From Lineus longissimus (lineage: Eukaryota; Nemertea; Pilidiophora; Heteronemertea; Lineidae), in the NCBI RefSeq assembly GCF_910592395.1, contig NC_088312.1, positions 11,098,001-11,162,000 on the forward strand: a stretch of 64,000 bases of DNA, written 5' to 3'. Positions 49,345 through 61,414 of this stretch are shown piece by piece. Made by a program: the position numbers and the translations under genes. Within the stretch, counting starts at the first letter, position 1, and every line of letters starts with the position of its first letter. The notes under the pieces are model-generated. The model searched no databases, had not been told where the DNA came from, and was given only the letters and a program-made list of their open reading frames with translations.

Positions 49345-52300
49345 GTAAGTTGCAGATTTTTTTTTACTGTCACCTCTCTCTCTCCAGCAGATCAGACTCG
49401 GTCTTTAGCTGCTGCATGCTCCATGTATCAGTCAGTGTATCGAGTGTGTGTACTTTCATTTTCGAAGAAGTTTGTTATGGCGCTGACCAGTGATGTGTTT
49501 CAACTGGAAAAAAGGATCACTGTGCAGGCTCTAGGCATTGTCCGAAGTCGGCTTTATCTGACGACGTGGGGTCTTGCTAATTCCCGACCTACCCCGACTT
49601 TTTCCGACGTTTCCCGACTTGCGGAAAATGCTGCCAAAATATAGTGTATTAATCATCAGAATATTTATATTTGTACTGTTTACATACATATACAGCACGT
49701 CTGTTAATTTCAAGACATTTGAACGATGCTAAGTTGAGCAAAGCAAGTTACATCCACCCAACCGACCGCAATTTTTCTGCAGGTCGGTAATCTTGGTTAG
49801 TTGTGGTTGTCGCTTCTTGTAAACTGTACATGCATACGGCCTTGTCTGAACCCAGCATAAATTAATTATTGGAGTTGATTTGCTCAACTTAGCATCGTTC
49901 AAAAGTCCTGAAATTAACAGACGTGCTGTATATGTATGTAAACAGTACAAATATAAATATTCTGATGATTAATACACTATATTTTGGCAGCATTTTCCAC
50001 AAGTCGGGAAATGTCGGGAAAAGTCGGGGTAGGTCGGGAATTAGCATGACCGGACGACGTGTTGTTAGTTCTGAGCGTGCATTTGATTTGTTTTTGTGCT
50101 GATTCATCTTCTTCGAAATCAAGGCCCATTAAATGGGCCTTATGGCCTATGTAAAATCCACTGCACAATAGGACATGATCAGATCTAATGATGATGAGGG
50201 CCATTGCAATTGTGCTAGAATGCGATTGTCAGGATTTGGTAAAGCCTGAGCAAAACAAGTCAACAAACGCCAGTGATGTAATAGCTTTGTCATGACCAGT
50301 TGCCTTGCCTGAGTTGCAGGAGGAAGTTTGGCGTTTTGAGAACTAAAACAGTGGACTGGAATAACTCTGTGGTGGCTTAAAATGCCTACAGGTACCGGTA
50401 CCCTTTGTTATGATAAGAATGTAACATGACACTTAACAGACAAATGAGACAGCATGTCGCCATGTGTGATTTTGACTTATCCATTATTTTGCAGGAGTGC
50501 ATGGTAGTAGTAAGTAGTAGAGTTTTGCTGCCAAGCCAAAAATACTTGTGCTAGTGCTACAGCTACCTCTCTATCAATGATTTGTTTTAATTTCAGATCG
50601 AAAAGTGTTTGTTCTACATTGACTGCACAAAGGGAGAGCTGGTTTGAAGTCCCCATCATGTCCACCTTTATTCTTTTTATTGACAAAAATAAATAATTCT
50701 CTAAAACTGCTTTATTCATTTTTCACTTCAGTCATATTTTGTGGTAGATTATGATCCAACGATAGAAGACTCTTATACCAAGCAATGTGTTATTGATGAA
50801 GTCGTAGCCAAATTGGACAGTAAGTATGGATAAAAATCTTTGGCCCCATTGGACATGTTGGAAATAACATGTTGTCTCCTACGTACTGATGAAGTATTTG
50901 GATGAAGAATTTTTGAAAGAAGCACTGACAGCATTTGACAGCTATGGTGGATAAGGGCAGGTCATTTCAGTTGTGATGTGACACTGATTCCCCGCTTAGT
51001 TATACTTATAGAGTGAAAAAATCATTCGCCTATTCTGCATGTATTGCCGTCAATATCAGGGTAGATTATCCGGATTGCAGTGGTTGAAGTTGCATCCATG
51101 CATAGTTTTAATTTGTAACATTTCCGACGTCACCTGTTGGTTTGCTTCAGATGTCTCAGTCTTAACAAGTACAGTTGAACCTCTCTATTAAGTACAACCT
51201 CGGGACTGAATAGTGCTGTCCTTAGTGGAGAGGTGTCCTGATTAGAGAGGTCAAATTGAATTGAACCAATTTGGGACCAAATCGAGTGACCTTAATAGAG
51301 AGGTGTCCGCTAAGGGAGGTTCCACTGTAGTTTATGATAATGTTTGCCCTCTTTAAAGATTTTCCTAACCTTTTAGTTTTAGATACTGCTGGCCAAGAGG
51401 AGTTCAGTGCAATGAGAGAACAGTATATGAGATCTGGGGAAGGCTTCCTTCTCGTCTATTCAGTCACTGACAGAAGCAGGTAAGACTAATGTGACATTCT
51501 TTTACTCTAATTACTGTAAGTAGATTTGAGATACTTGAAATGTGTGAACTCCATTTCCACCAGGAAAAGCAGATACATGTAGGAATAGGAGTAGGCCACT
51601 CCCAGACCAATCAAATATTAAAATAAAAAGCATAGTATTTGAAAACATATTTATATTTTATCATTTTGTAATTAAAAATCATGAAGTTTGCTGTTTTCAT
51701 GCCATTGCCAGTCACCAGTTGCCCATTCTACATGCTATGTTGTATTTGCAGAAATAAAACATACATTATCGTAAAACTTTATGCAACTCTTGAATTTCCA
51801 ATTTTTTTGGGGGGGAAAGGCACCCAGACAACCCTCTTTTTAAACTAAAGATCACTCATTTGGTCCTCTCTTGGTGAGGTGGTGCCCTTCCTTTCTCAAA
51901 TTTCTGGATCCGCCACTGAGAAATCATACAGCTATTTTATAAGTAGAATGCGTCGTAATTTAGTATGCACAACAAATCTGTTAGAAAAGTGTTCTAAGAT
52001 TGAACATCAACGCCTCCACCTGTAGCCCAGTTCTTGTGGGCTGCCTGAGCTTACTTACTACAATGCTTCTCAGTGTGTCCACAGTACTCGAAAAATTCAC
52101 CTCAGGTTTACTCGAAGTAGTACTGCAGTGGGTTCACAGGAATCAGCAGTGATTTGGGCAAGTTAACAAGAAGCCAACTGTGGAACATGACTCAGTAACT
52201 CAGACAAGGAAAAAACTACTGTATTCTACAATACACCTGGTGAAGCTTTACTGGCAATATAATTTCTCTGCTGTATTATCGGAATAGGCTTTGTTTTCGG

Positions 52301-55300
52301 GACGCTGGTATAATTTGCTCTATATTGAGAAAAAACGTTCACTACCTGTCGCCACAGATTTTATTGCTGAATGTTCATTGTTGTTGTGAGTTATATCTTT
52401 AACCCCCTATAATGTTCATGTGGAATTTAGTTGGTCTCTCAACATCGGTCCCAGTGGTTCGATTCATAAAGAAAATGATACCGAATTGAAGGTATTGGTT
52501 GTTTACCAAACACTCGAGGGTGGACGTAAAATGTTGGCCCGATAACCAAGGTGGCAAGCTGGGTTTTGGGCGAAATGAGAGCTGCAACCGAGCCTTGTTT
52601 GATGAGATCACCAACACCGAAAATGAGGTGCTAATTTCTATTCTAAAAAAACGTCAAAACTTTATACATTTTAGGAATAATCCACCGATAATCTTCCTTC
52701 AGCATGTGTGATACCAACCTAAGAGGTTATGGTTGTCTCACTAAAACCTCTGTGGTCAAACCGAGGCTGATACGTTATCCATTATATCAATTGAACATTC
52801 CAACCAAGGTGTTTTAGATTAGAATAAGTGGTTAAAGGTTACAAGTGGTATGTACCCTTAGGCAAAGTATTTGACCCAACCAGTGGCAAAGTTGGCATAT
52901 TGTATTCCATTGTTTTCGTTTTGTCTGGAGTTGTCTGTTTTGATTAAAAGTTCACCATTGACTAACGATTTTTATCACATCCCATGCTGCTTACAACAAA
53001 AATCGCTTGTCTGTATCAGAGTGTCATCGGAACTGCCTGCAATGGCTACAATGTGTAAAATATCAAGCTGGTTTGAATATTTAAAAATATTAGTCCAATA
53101 CTAGTCCAACTTTGACTTGGATAAATCATGAGGATTGCTGTAGTAGTAGTACTCACTACCCGGTAGTATATCACCAGGCATGATTGGTATAAGTAACAGG
53201 TTACCCATGTACTTGATAAATGACATGTAAATGTGAGAGTTGACAGGATGGGCTGGTTTCAAAAGATGATTCAGCTTCTTTAAAATGCACATTAGTACCT
53301 GTAGAAGCAGTGGTCTGCTCTTAACGTTAAAAACAGGAAAATGTTGCCGTTGCAGTAATATAACACATCAAGGCAACCTTCTAAAGCCTTAAAATTACAT
53401 GGCCACATAAATTGGTGAGGGTTCCAGCCTCTGTATCAAGAATACTGATGTTGCTAGGACAGGACCAATGTCTGCCCAGAACAAAATTGCCTTAAAGACG
53501 TATTGTTTTCTCATTGTTGCTATATTGCATTTACATCTATTTTCAGTTTTGACGAAGTTTACAAATTTCATCGACAAATTTTACGGGTAAAAGACCGAGA
53601 TGAATTTCCCATGGTCCTTGTGGCAAACAAAGTAGATTTAGAACACCAAAGAATTGTAAGTACATGTACATTGTTTTGTCATGATTGTGGCTGTTGACGT
53701 TGAAACTAAATCTAAAACAGATGAGAGTAATCCAGTACAGTTAAAAGATAAAACAGTTGAAGTGTCCAAAATATAGACAAACTTGATAACCATTTTTGCT
53801 CTCTTGGACTGGGGGTGCTGTGTTCACACAGGTCCCCTCAAGCTCTCAGTCCGTTCCTAGCAGACGTCACGTGATTTTTGTACAGCCACATTCTTTTCTT
53901 GATTCATGAGACAGCTGCATCTCCGAAGAGACCATGCCTTGTTTTTCCCAGCCCCCTCTCCAACCTCCTCTGCTTCAAAGACATATATGTAACCATCATG
54001 ACCATGGCTTAGGATAACTGCTAAAATGCGCGCTAATGCCGAATTGGAAATTTCAGTCGTCATGGCGACCAGTGGTAGCTAAACACAATTGCAACTGTCG
54101 TCAGAATCTTAGCTGCGATTTTCCGTGCCTTTTGATTATGAGATTGCTTCCGTTTCTTCTGCCCTCGGTTAGCTGTGCAATCTCCAGTGTAGTTAATGCT
54201 ATTTCTTTCATTAGTTCTTTCACTGATACCTGTGCAAGTGACGGATCTCTCCTGTGGATGTTGGACGAAGCTCTATTAGTTATTCCTCCAGCAATCAGAA
54301 GCACTACTTGGCTGTTCTGGTCGGGAATAGAAGAATCCTGTCATTGCCAATCTCTAAAAAAAGGGAAAAAGCATATAGCATGCAGTTGTACTCATACTGT
54401 GCTGAAGGAACTCTCTGGTTTTCACCATTGCATTATGAGAGGTTTCAAAATGCCCCTCGAATAATAACAAATGGAGTGGAAATTAGTCCTAATAACCCGA
54501 GTGCTGGGTCTCGATCTAAACAGTCTGATCGGAGTGGCTCCACACAATCAGGTGTTCAACATTCCCATAAATCTAATAAAATCGATCTGGAATGTATATT
54601 ATTTAAATTCTCCTTTTTGCAACCACTTTCCTATAAACGATGGCTAATTAGTAAGACTTCTAGTAGGCCTAAAACCTGGTCTTATGCATAACTGCTGCAA
54701 TATGGCTTGGGAATTTAACCCTTTGGCAGCGGAGCCTATACAATTTGTATGTTAGCTTGTGACTCATGATACATATTATAATGATTGCATAAACACTGCT
54801 TCAGATTGAAGCAGGTAGACATTTGTGGAAGATGAGCGGAGTTTTCTTGAGAGTAACAGACCCGAGATATTTTTTATGGCATGGTCATTAATTGATTGTT
54901 GTGAAAATGTGCTTGAACTGTTTCAGGTATCTTCGGAGGAAGGCCCGGAGTTAGGACGACAGTTAAATGTTAGATATATAGAAGCGAGTGCCAAACTCAA
55001 GTTAAATGTCGACCAGGCCTTCCATGAATTGGTTCGAATAATAAGGTATGTTCTTTTCGACGTAAAGTTGGCGGGCACACCTGGTGGTAAGATTGTCCTG
55101 TCTCCTGCGAACTGTAATTACTGTGACCAGATCGTAGAGTTGAGTTTCTATTTCTATTCAGTTTATCAAAATCTGTGTCGAAGAATCATGTAGGTTTTAG
55201 TTAACGAAAATACATATATTTATGACCCTTCAATCCGAAGCATTTTCTGGCCCCCAAAATGCCCATAGATAGCCTCTTACTTTTCCTGGGCAGCCTGTTA

Positions 55301-56139
55301 CTACCAGAACTTTCAAACCCCCTGTTTAACCACTTGCCCACAAAAGCAGATGAAGGTCTCGCCTTGAAGTATATCCCAAAAGTCAAAGGAGGCGCAGCAC
55401 AAGGTTATGGGAAGTGAAGCCAAAAACTATTATTTTTTAGTTTTCGAGGGGGAGGAGGAGAAACTAAAATATTTCGTTTCTATTTCACTTGCTACAGCCC
55501 CTAAATATTCATTGTACAATGAAAAACATGTGACAATTTTGAGTCGGAATCATTAAGGGAACATCAGAGCACCTTGTGACTGCTCAATTACTTTGCCATG
55601 ACAGTAATAGCTGTTTTGCGTCATAATTGTTTTTAGGGGCCCGCCCCCGAGGCAATCCAGAATGTCGTGTGGTACTTCTGACATTTAAACAACAATGATG
55701 CCAATATGGCTTGTTTAATCAAGAAGATATTATTTTTGCCTTGCTTTTCTATACATTTCTGATACATCAGCGACCTCATAACTAAGGTCAAAGGTGTTGT
55801 ACCGAAGATGTGAAAAATTTTGCGTTATTTTATTCTAAAAATAGTGACTAGAAAGCTGAATGTCAGCTATAGCCTAAAAACAAGTGGGCTTGAACTAGTT
55901 GAGATTCAGCTCATTGTCACGGCCGAATATTTTTGGTAAATTTTCATGTTTCATGTTCACTACCAGGATGAAACAGAATTACGTGAAAGGCAGACACGAG
56001 ATGAGTGGGCTATCGTGTTCAAGAGATAAATGTTGTTTAAATCTCGATCCTTTACAATTTCAGGAAATTCAAAGATGCGGACAGACCACCTGCCAAGCCT
56101 GTGAAAGTCCCAAAGAAGAAGAAGTGCACGATTTTATAA
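49246..56139 (+). CDS. MRAS: M-Ras/R-Ras-type small GTPase, complete, six exons, 197 aa
   Basis: A GTP/GDP switch on the plasma membrane; vertebrate M-Ras works with SHOC2-PP1 to activate RAF. Exons: 49246-49344, 50732-50819, 51377-51479, 53547-53655, 54927-55045 and 56064-56139, all GT-AG, with phases closing to 198 codons. Seen in order: P-loop GGGGVGKS (18-25), effector loop YDPTIEDSY (40-48), switch [22 protein letters not shown] for guanine specificity, EASAK, the polybasic KKKK and the CaaX box CTIL. M-Ras is favoured over R-Ras by [16 protein letters not shown], which matches M-Ras closely, and by a final Leu that predicts geranylgeranylation (human M-Ras ends CVIL). The positions of H-Ras G12, G13 and Q61 (here 20, 21 and 69) are wild type. 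An acceptor-like CTCTATAG just 5' of the ATG may mean a non-coding first exon. Confidence 0.94.
49569..50052. mobile_element. Mutator-like foldback element in M-Ras intron 1
   Basis: Arms of about 185 bases (49569-49740 and about 49877-50052) are inverted copies: GTCTTGCTAATTCCCGACCT and its counterpart AGGTCGGGAATTAGCATGAC. The spacer is about 135 bases. GACGACGTG is duplicated at 49560-49568 and 50053-50061. Long terminal repeats plus a 9-bp duplication fit a Mutator-type non-autonomous element. There is no coding capacity. Confidence 0.75.
51172..51327 (-). mobile_element. pogo/Tigger-like MITE, complete, TA duplication
   Basis: TA at 51170-51171 and 51328-51329. Termini CAGTTGAACCTCTCTATTAA and CGCTAAGGGAGGTTCCACTG. 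It lies in M-Ras intron 2, 50 bases from the exon 3 acceptor. Confidence 0.75.
53860..54700. other. M-Ras intron 4 open-frame cluster, unassigned
   Basis: Overlapping open frames of 67-145 codons exist on both strands, including a minus-strand one reading [20 protein letters not shown]. None matches a family I recognise and none has convincing splice sites. It may be an old inserted sequence. Confidence 0.2.
56064..56139 (+). CDS. MRAS: M-Ras exon 6: hypervariable tail and CTIL prenylation box
   Basis: The acceptor TTACAATTTCAG precedes 76 nt that finish the codon begun in exon 5 and encode [20 protein letters not shown] then CTIL and TAA. The basic patch and the CaaX with terminal Leu predict geranylgeranylation and plasma-membrane anchoring. 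A longer open frame covers the same bases in another phase and has no Ras features. Confidence 0.93.
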
Positions 56140-57000
56140 TGCATGTACTGGTATTCATGAAGTATTCGGCCAAAAATGTATGTTTTCAAAACACTGTGGG
56201 AAAATATTCGGCATTCTCACGAGCAGTTGTGAATTACCTGCAAGAGGATTTGCGGCTTAAAAATTACACTAAACGGGTTATTTTCGGTAAATTACTCAAA
56301 TGGGTATTTTTCCGTGAATAACCACTTGGTAATTTCTCTTAAAATTAACCAATGGTTGATTTTTCATGATTGTGTAATTTTGGTATAATTTTGTACGTCC
56401 ATTGTTAAGTTATTTCTGCTTTGTGTTCTTCAAGTATAACCAAAAATATATAAGGCGAGCTTATATATTTTTGGTATAACTTTTAGTGTCATACTCATGA
56501 CACTCTTTGCAACAATGTTTTCATCTCCTTCATATTTGGTTCATCTGTCCCAAATTGGTCTAAAAACTTCTTCTCTTTAATATATTTACTGCCAAAACAT
56601 CAATTTATTCAACGATGTTACAATTTATGAGGGCAAGTTGATGTCTCTGTCCACTGTTATGACTGTCATTTGCATTGTGTTTGAGAAATCTTCTGGCCAG
56701 GGCCATTTGTCAAGAAATGTCGCTTTTCCTAGAGTTGCAATTCGATTCAGCTGTCCAAGAGAGTTCAGCCACAGAGCTTCAGAGCTTTGCGTTCAAGGTG
56801 GTGTCCTTTGACCAGTATTCCTCTCCATTCTTCAATGGGGAACATGCTTGAAGCAAAGTTGGTGTACTGTTCATTTTGTGTAGAATATGTCAGTCCACAC
56901 CTTGCCCATACATAATCATGACATTTCAGCTCCATCAATTTACTCATATTGGTGAATCTCTTGAATTCGTCATAAATTCTCTCACTCATTAATCACTTAA

Positions 57001-57214
57001 AGGGGGACTATAGGCAGGAGCAGTGGGGCTAATTAGGCCATCTTCAGGTGACTAATATACACAGTGAGGGCACTACGTCATGTCAGATTCAGCACTAAAT
57101 ATATCCCTGGTACAAGCGTGAATTATTTCGACCTACTATGAGATGTGAGAGACCCCTATTGGCATCTTTGTGTAACTTTATCTTGCCTACCTAGCTGCTG
57201 CCTATAGTGCCCCT
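57001..57214. mobile_element. TTAA-flanked MITE, copy 1, complete
   Basis: TTAA at 56997-57000 and 57215-57218 flanks AGGGGGACTATAGGCAG ... CTGCCTATAGTGCCCCT, a 17-bp inverted repeat with one or two mismatches. A TTAA target fits the piggyBac and Kolobok superfamilies; the AGGG terminus leans to Kolobok. Confidence 0.78.
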
Positions 57215-57484
57215 TTAAGGTTATAAAGCTTTTCCGCCCTGTGCATTTCATCATTGAATTGCTTCCGAACTGCTGTGTATTCATGCAATGTCCCTTCTCT
57301 CGTATGGTACCTATATGAAATACGTCTTACTACTTCACCTTCTGTTGAGCATTCAACAGTTTAGCAATGATGCATTGTTGAGCTCAGTGTCTGGCTCAAT
57401 CACCATGACCATGTCCAGAATCATTTCTCTTGAGCATCTAATGACATTTATTCTGAGTAGGCCACAGTACAACTCAGTATTTCT

Positions 57485-57490
57485 AATAAA
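57485..57490 (+). terminator. Candidate polyadenylation signal for M-Ras
   Basis: An AATAAA about 1.35 kb past the M-Ras stop. The 3' UTR would contain a TTAA-flanked MITE (57001-57214). Further AATAAA hexamers occur near 59475 and 61826, so the choice is uncertain. Confidence 0.25.
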
Positions 57491-60400
57491 ACTGCCATGT
57501 TACTTGTACTATACTAGTTTGTAGATGAGTCTTGCCCTTTGTAAATGTTATTGCCCTTGGTCAGAGTTGGTTCATCAGTGTTTTGTCATACTCGGATTCA
57601 GATCTTTTTGCATCTGGTTGTGGATAAGCTGGGCGTGGCCTTATGCAAGTATCAATTCGTTTCTTGTACCCCCCCCCCCCTCCTCAAGGGTAGTTAAGCT
57701 ATCACCACTAATCTTTGCCGATGCTTGAGTAGTATTTATTTTTCCTTTAGCGAAAATTTGGCGAAGCTGGAAAGAATAAGGATGCTAATGTGTCGATGTC
57801 TTGTCGAACATACAGCCTTACCCAGTAAAATTAGTTCGGTTACTTTATATGACGGTGATAACTGATATATTGTTGATGGTGATGTCTTGACGAAAGAAAA
57901 AGTAGCATTGGTGAAAAAAGGGTGATGCTTGAGCCTTAAGATGTCGTTATAGGGTGATAAGGTGTTGTACCCTTGAGGAGGGGGGGTACAAGACACGAAT
58001 TGATACTTGCATTAGATTGAAATGATTGTAACTTTCGGTGGATGGGGTAAGGAAGCTGGAGTACTTGACCTTTGACTTTGAGTAAAGAAGAATCTGAGTG
58101 GGTGATAATAGATAGTGATAAGGGTCTCATCTCCAATCTCTGATGCCAGTGTTGCTATCTTTGATGAAAGGTACGTCTGTTGGTGGACAAGGTTTGATGG
58201 TTCTTACTTGCTAAATTGGCAAAGAGGTCTGTTGATTATTGTCTTTGTGATGGAGGGCAAACTTCCTTCCGCTGTCTTGTGATGGCAGTGTCGTCTGCTA
58301 CCGTATTGTTTATGGTAGGGTCGTCTGCTGATGTACTGTTAAACATTGATAAGGAACTGAGTGATACTGTTATGACAAAGGTTTGTGTACATAACTGTTG
58401 AGTGTAAATGCTGTACATTGTAGTCACAATTGTAACTTACCTTATAAAGTGGAAATTAGGATTGAGTTTTAGTTGAGTGTTTTATTCGAACTCTTCATGT
58501 ATTCTGACAACTTGCATTTGTCTTTTTCTCACAACTGTTGTGTCTTCCAACGCTTTTACTTTCGATAATTGTAGAAATGCTGGTATCAGTGAAAATAATA
58601 AGGCAAAATTGGGATATTTTAGATTAGTTTCCTCAAGAATTCATTAAGGCTAAGAATTTGGAACTTCAGAAATTAAAAAAACTCAAGTTTTTTTCAGAAG
58701 GGTGCGTAAAAGTTTTATTTATTCTTTGTTTCCTTGAAAGAGACAGACTTTATCAGTATTGCCTTTTGTAATCAGTGGTCATATATTATAAACTTTCTAA
58801 CTTTCTTGTGCTAAAGTGCATTTGTTGGGATATAATAAGATAAAACAACAGAAACAACAAGCCTGTATCCCTCGGGAATTTCCTTCGCCTGCATTTCTTC
58901 AATTATGGTTTCCATCTTCCGATTTTTTCGGACCGAGTTCACCGAGCGATTGTTTTGAATCGCCGCACAATGCTGAAAGCACATGCGCTTTTTGTCGCTG
59001 AAAGTTGCCTTATTTTTATCTTATGTATTTATGTTCTCTAATTGTGTAAAGTCTGTGCAATATGTGAGATATTTCGGTCATATTTCCATGTTCTCAGTCG
59101 AGTCTAAATACAATATCTATTGCAAACTTTCCAGACAAAAATCGCCCAATTTTCAGCATCAATCCCTTGTCATGGATTCGTGTAGGTCATGTGAGTTAAT
59201 ATATGGAATTTTTGCTTTGTCTTTGTCTGACTAATGGCAAGCTCCTAAGTATGGTGTATTTGGGTAACTTAATCGAAAAAGCGATATAAATTAGTGTTCT
59301 TTATTCAAAACGAGCAAAATGTCATCCCAGACAACGAATTTCTATCCCTCATACATTCACTCTTGATTAAATTGTCTGTGCGCATTGAGAGTAATGATGT
59401 GTTGAAACCTTATGATCTATGCCATATTCTTGGTTGTGAAATGCGATTAGTTAGTCTGTCCAATTGTCTCATTGAAATAAAGTCAGCTTCAAAATTTCAT
59501 TGGAATGAAATAGACCATCAACCTCTTAATTTTCATCATGAGCCTAGAAATTAGCAATATTCGCATATGTTGGTCGAAGTGATAACATTACATGTGAAAA
59601 AAAAGAGTTTGTTCTGTCATTTGCAAGCTGTATGCTAATGCAATGGCATCAGAATATCATAAGTCGATTTCACTCAAATTTAGGTCCATGGAAGTAGACA
59701 TGGGGTAACGGTTTGTGCATTTTTTATGCCAGCCTAGCTTTGGTAAGGTCCTACTTGTACGAGTGACAGGCGAGATATCTGAACTTATCATTTTAACGTA
59801 TGAAGAGTAAGGAACAGTATAAGACCTATGGCAGAATCGTTATTTCAGGAGCATATTGGAAAGATTGCCAAAAAGAGTAAACCCATTTTCCATTCTCTGT
59901 TGAACCAGTTTGGGTTAGAATCTCTTTGATGGTGTCATTTATATCAAATATTTACCTAATCTGCGGAGATTTCAAGTGATATAGACAAATGACTTACATG
60001 TATGCAGAAAATGAAAGCTGATGTCTTTCTGAAAGTTTTCACCATTCCTCTGTTATCTAGATTAGATTGAAAAGCTGCGCTGTGAAAGTTGGTTGTTGAA
60101 AGATTAGGAAGTGGAGAATTGAAAGCTATGTGAAAGACAGGGTTTCGATTGTTATATTGATTCAGTTGGTGTTGGGAACTTTATTGTGATGTCCCTTTAT
60201 CTTGTCAGCGAAATTTCCTCCCTGCGAGGACTGCAAATGTATTCTAAGAAAGTGAGTATTCCCCACCCTGACCACCTCATTATGGGTGTTGGTATTTTGT
60301 ACCAATATTCCCACATATTAGTTTGCTTTAAGACAATCTAACCCATATTTGAATCAGGGTTAATAGTTATCTTCCATTTAGAATAAAGTATTTTGGGGGT

Positions 60401-61201
60401 ATTTGCTTGTAGGGTGACATTGTGTGGCTAATGTTTGGTTGCTCTCGTAAAGTGCAATCCATTACAGAGGCCCTGTGTAGGTCCGTTGGTCGTGTCCTGC
60501 CCAGGATTCAGAGCAATTCAACAGATTATTGGGCCATGAATTCAGTAGGGTAGTGGAGAGTGGTCAGATACTCATAAACTAAAATAGCTCCGGACATGTA
60601 GATCTGGATGAATTTTATAGCTTTTGTACAAACGCATTTATTCGTTTCAATTAGCATTTAGAAATTAGTTTGCTTTTGGTCGGTTGTGTGCGGTTGTGTT
60701 GTTGTGTGTTCAGAAGCTGAATTGGTTGTAGAATTCAGTTCAATTTAAATATCATGCACACGTGCAACTTGATCAAGAGCAACAATTAGTTTCATTGAAA
60801 AAGAATTCACGACTATAATTGCTCTTAGTTAAGTTGCAGATGTTCGTCATATTTTTCATCATGGAGAATCTGTAGTATGCTTAACTAGGTGTTGTGTGAA
60901 AATATGGGAACAGGCGCCACTGTGTACAGTTCCTTAAAGCATAGATACTTTTAAATAGACCTCCAGACGCGTTTCGCCTCATTTATTTTGCATCGCAAAG
61001 GCTCATCAGTGGGCTTACGATGTGAATTGACGGATGGTTTCTGTTCAAGTGACTAGGTGTTGTGTACCAAACAACTGCAAAGCCTTGGGCACTTTATACT
61101 TCACCTGGCTGTAACGAAGGCAATTAGAAAACCACAATGTTATTTTACATGAGGCAAGTTCATTGTGGCTAAAAGTAAGTGTCTGTTTGATTTGCAGCAT
61201 A

Positions 61202-61414
61202 CAGAAGAACCTTTATTAGCGGACACCTCTCTATTAAGGACAACCTCTCTATTAAGGACACCCCTCTATTAAGGACAACCTCTCTATTAAGGACACTAGT
61301 TTTGGTCCCAAATTGGTTGTTTCTATTCAATTTGACCTCTCTAATCAGGACACCTCTCTATTAACGACAGCACTTGTCAGTCCCGCGGGTGTCCTTAATA
61401 GAGAGGTTCTACTG
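61202..61414 (+). mobile_element. pogo/Tigger-like MITE, longest copy, TA duplication
   Basis: TA at 61200-61201 and 61415-61416. Termini CAGAAGAACCTTTATTAGCG and TTAATAGAGAGGTTCTACTG. Four CTCTATTAAGGACA blocks are present instead of two, showing an internal duplication. Confidence 0.78.

Noticed and set aside
53857..54304. Processed pseudogene in M-Ras intron 4
   Set aside because: Open frames on both strands looked suggestive but match no family I can name and show no poly(A) tail or target duplication.
55899..56321. 140-codon plus-strand frame over M-Ras exon 6
   Set aside because: Its phase differs from the Ras frame, which splices in cleanly and gives KKKK plus the CaaX box.
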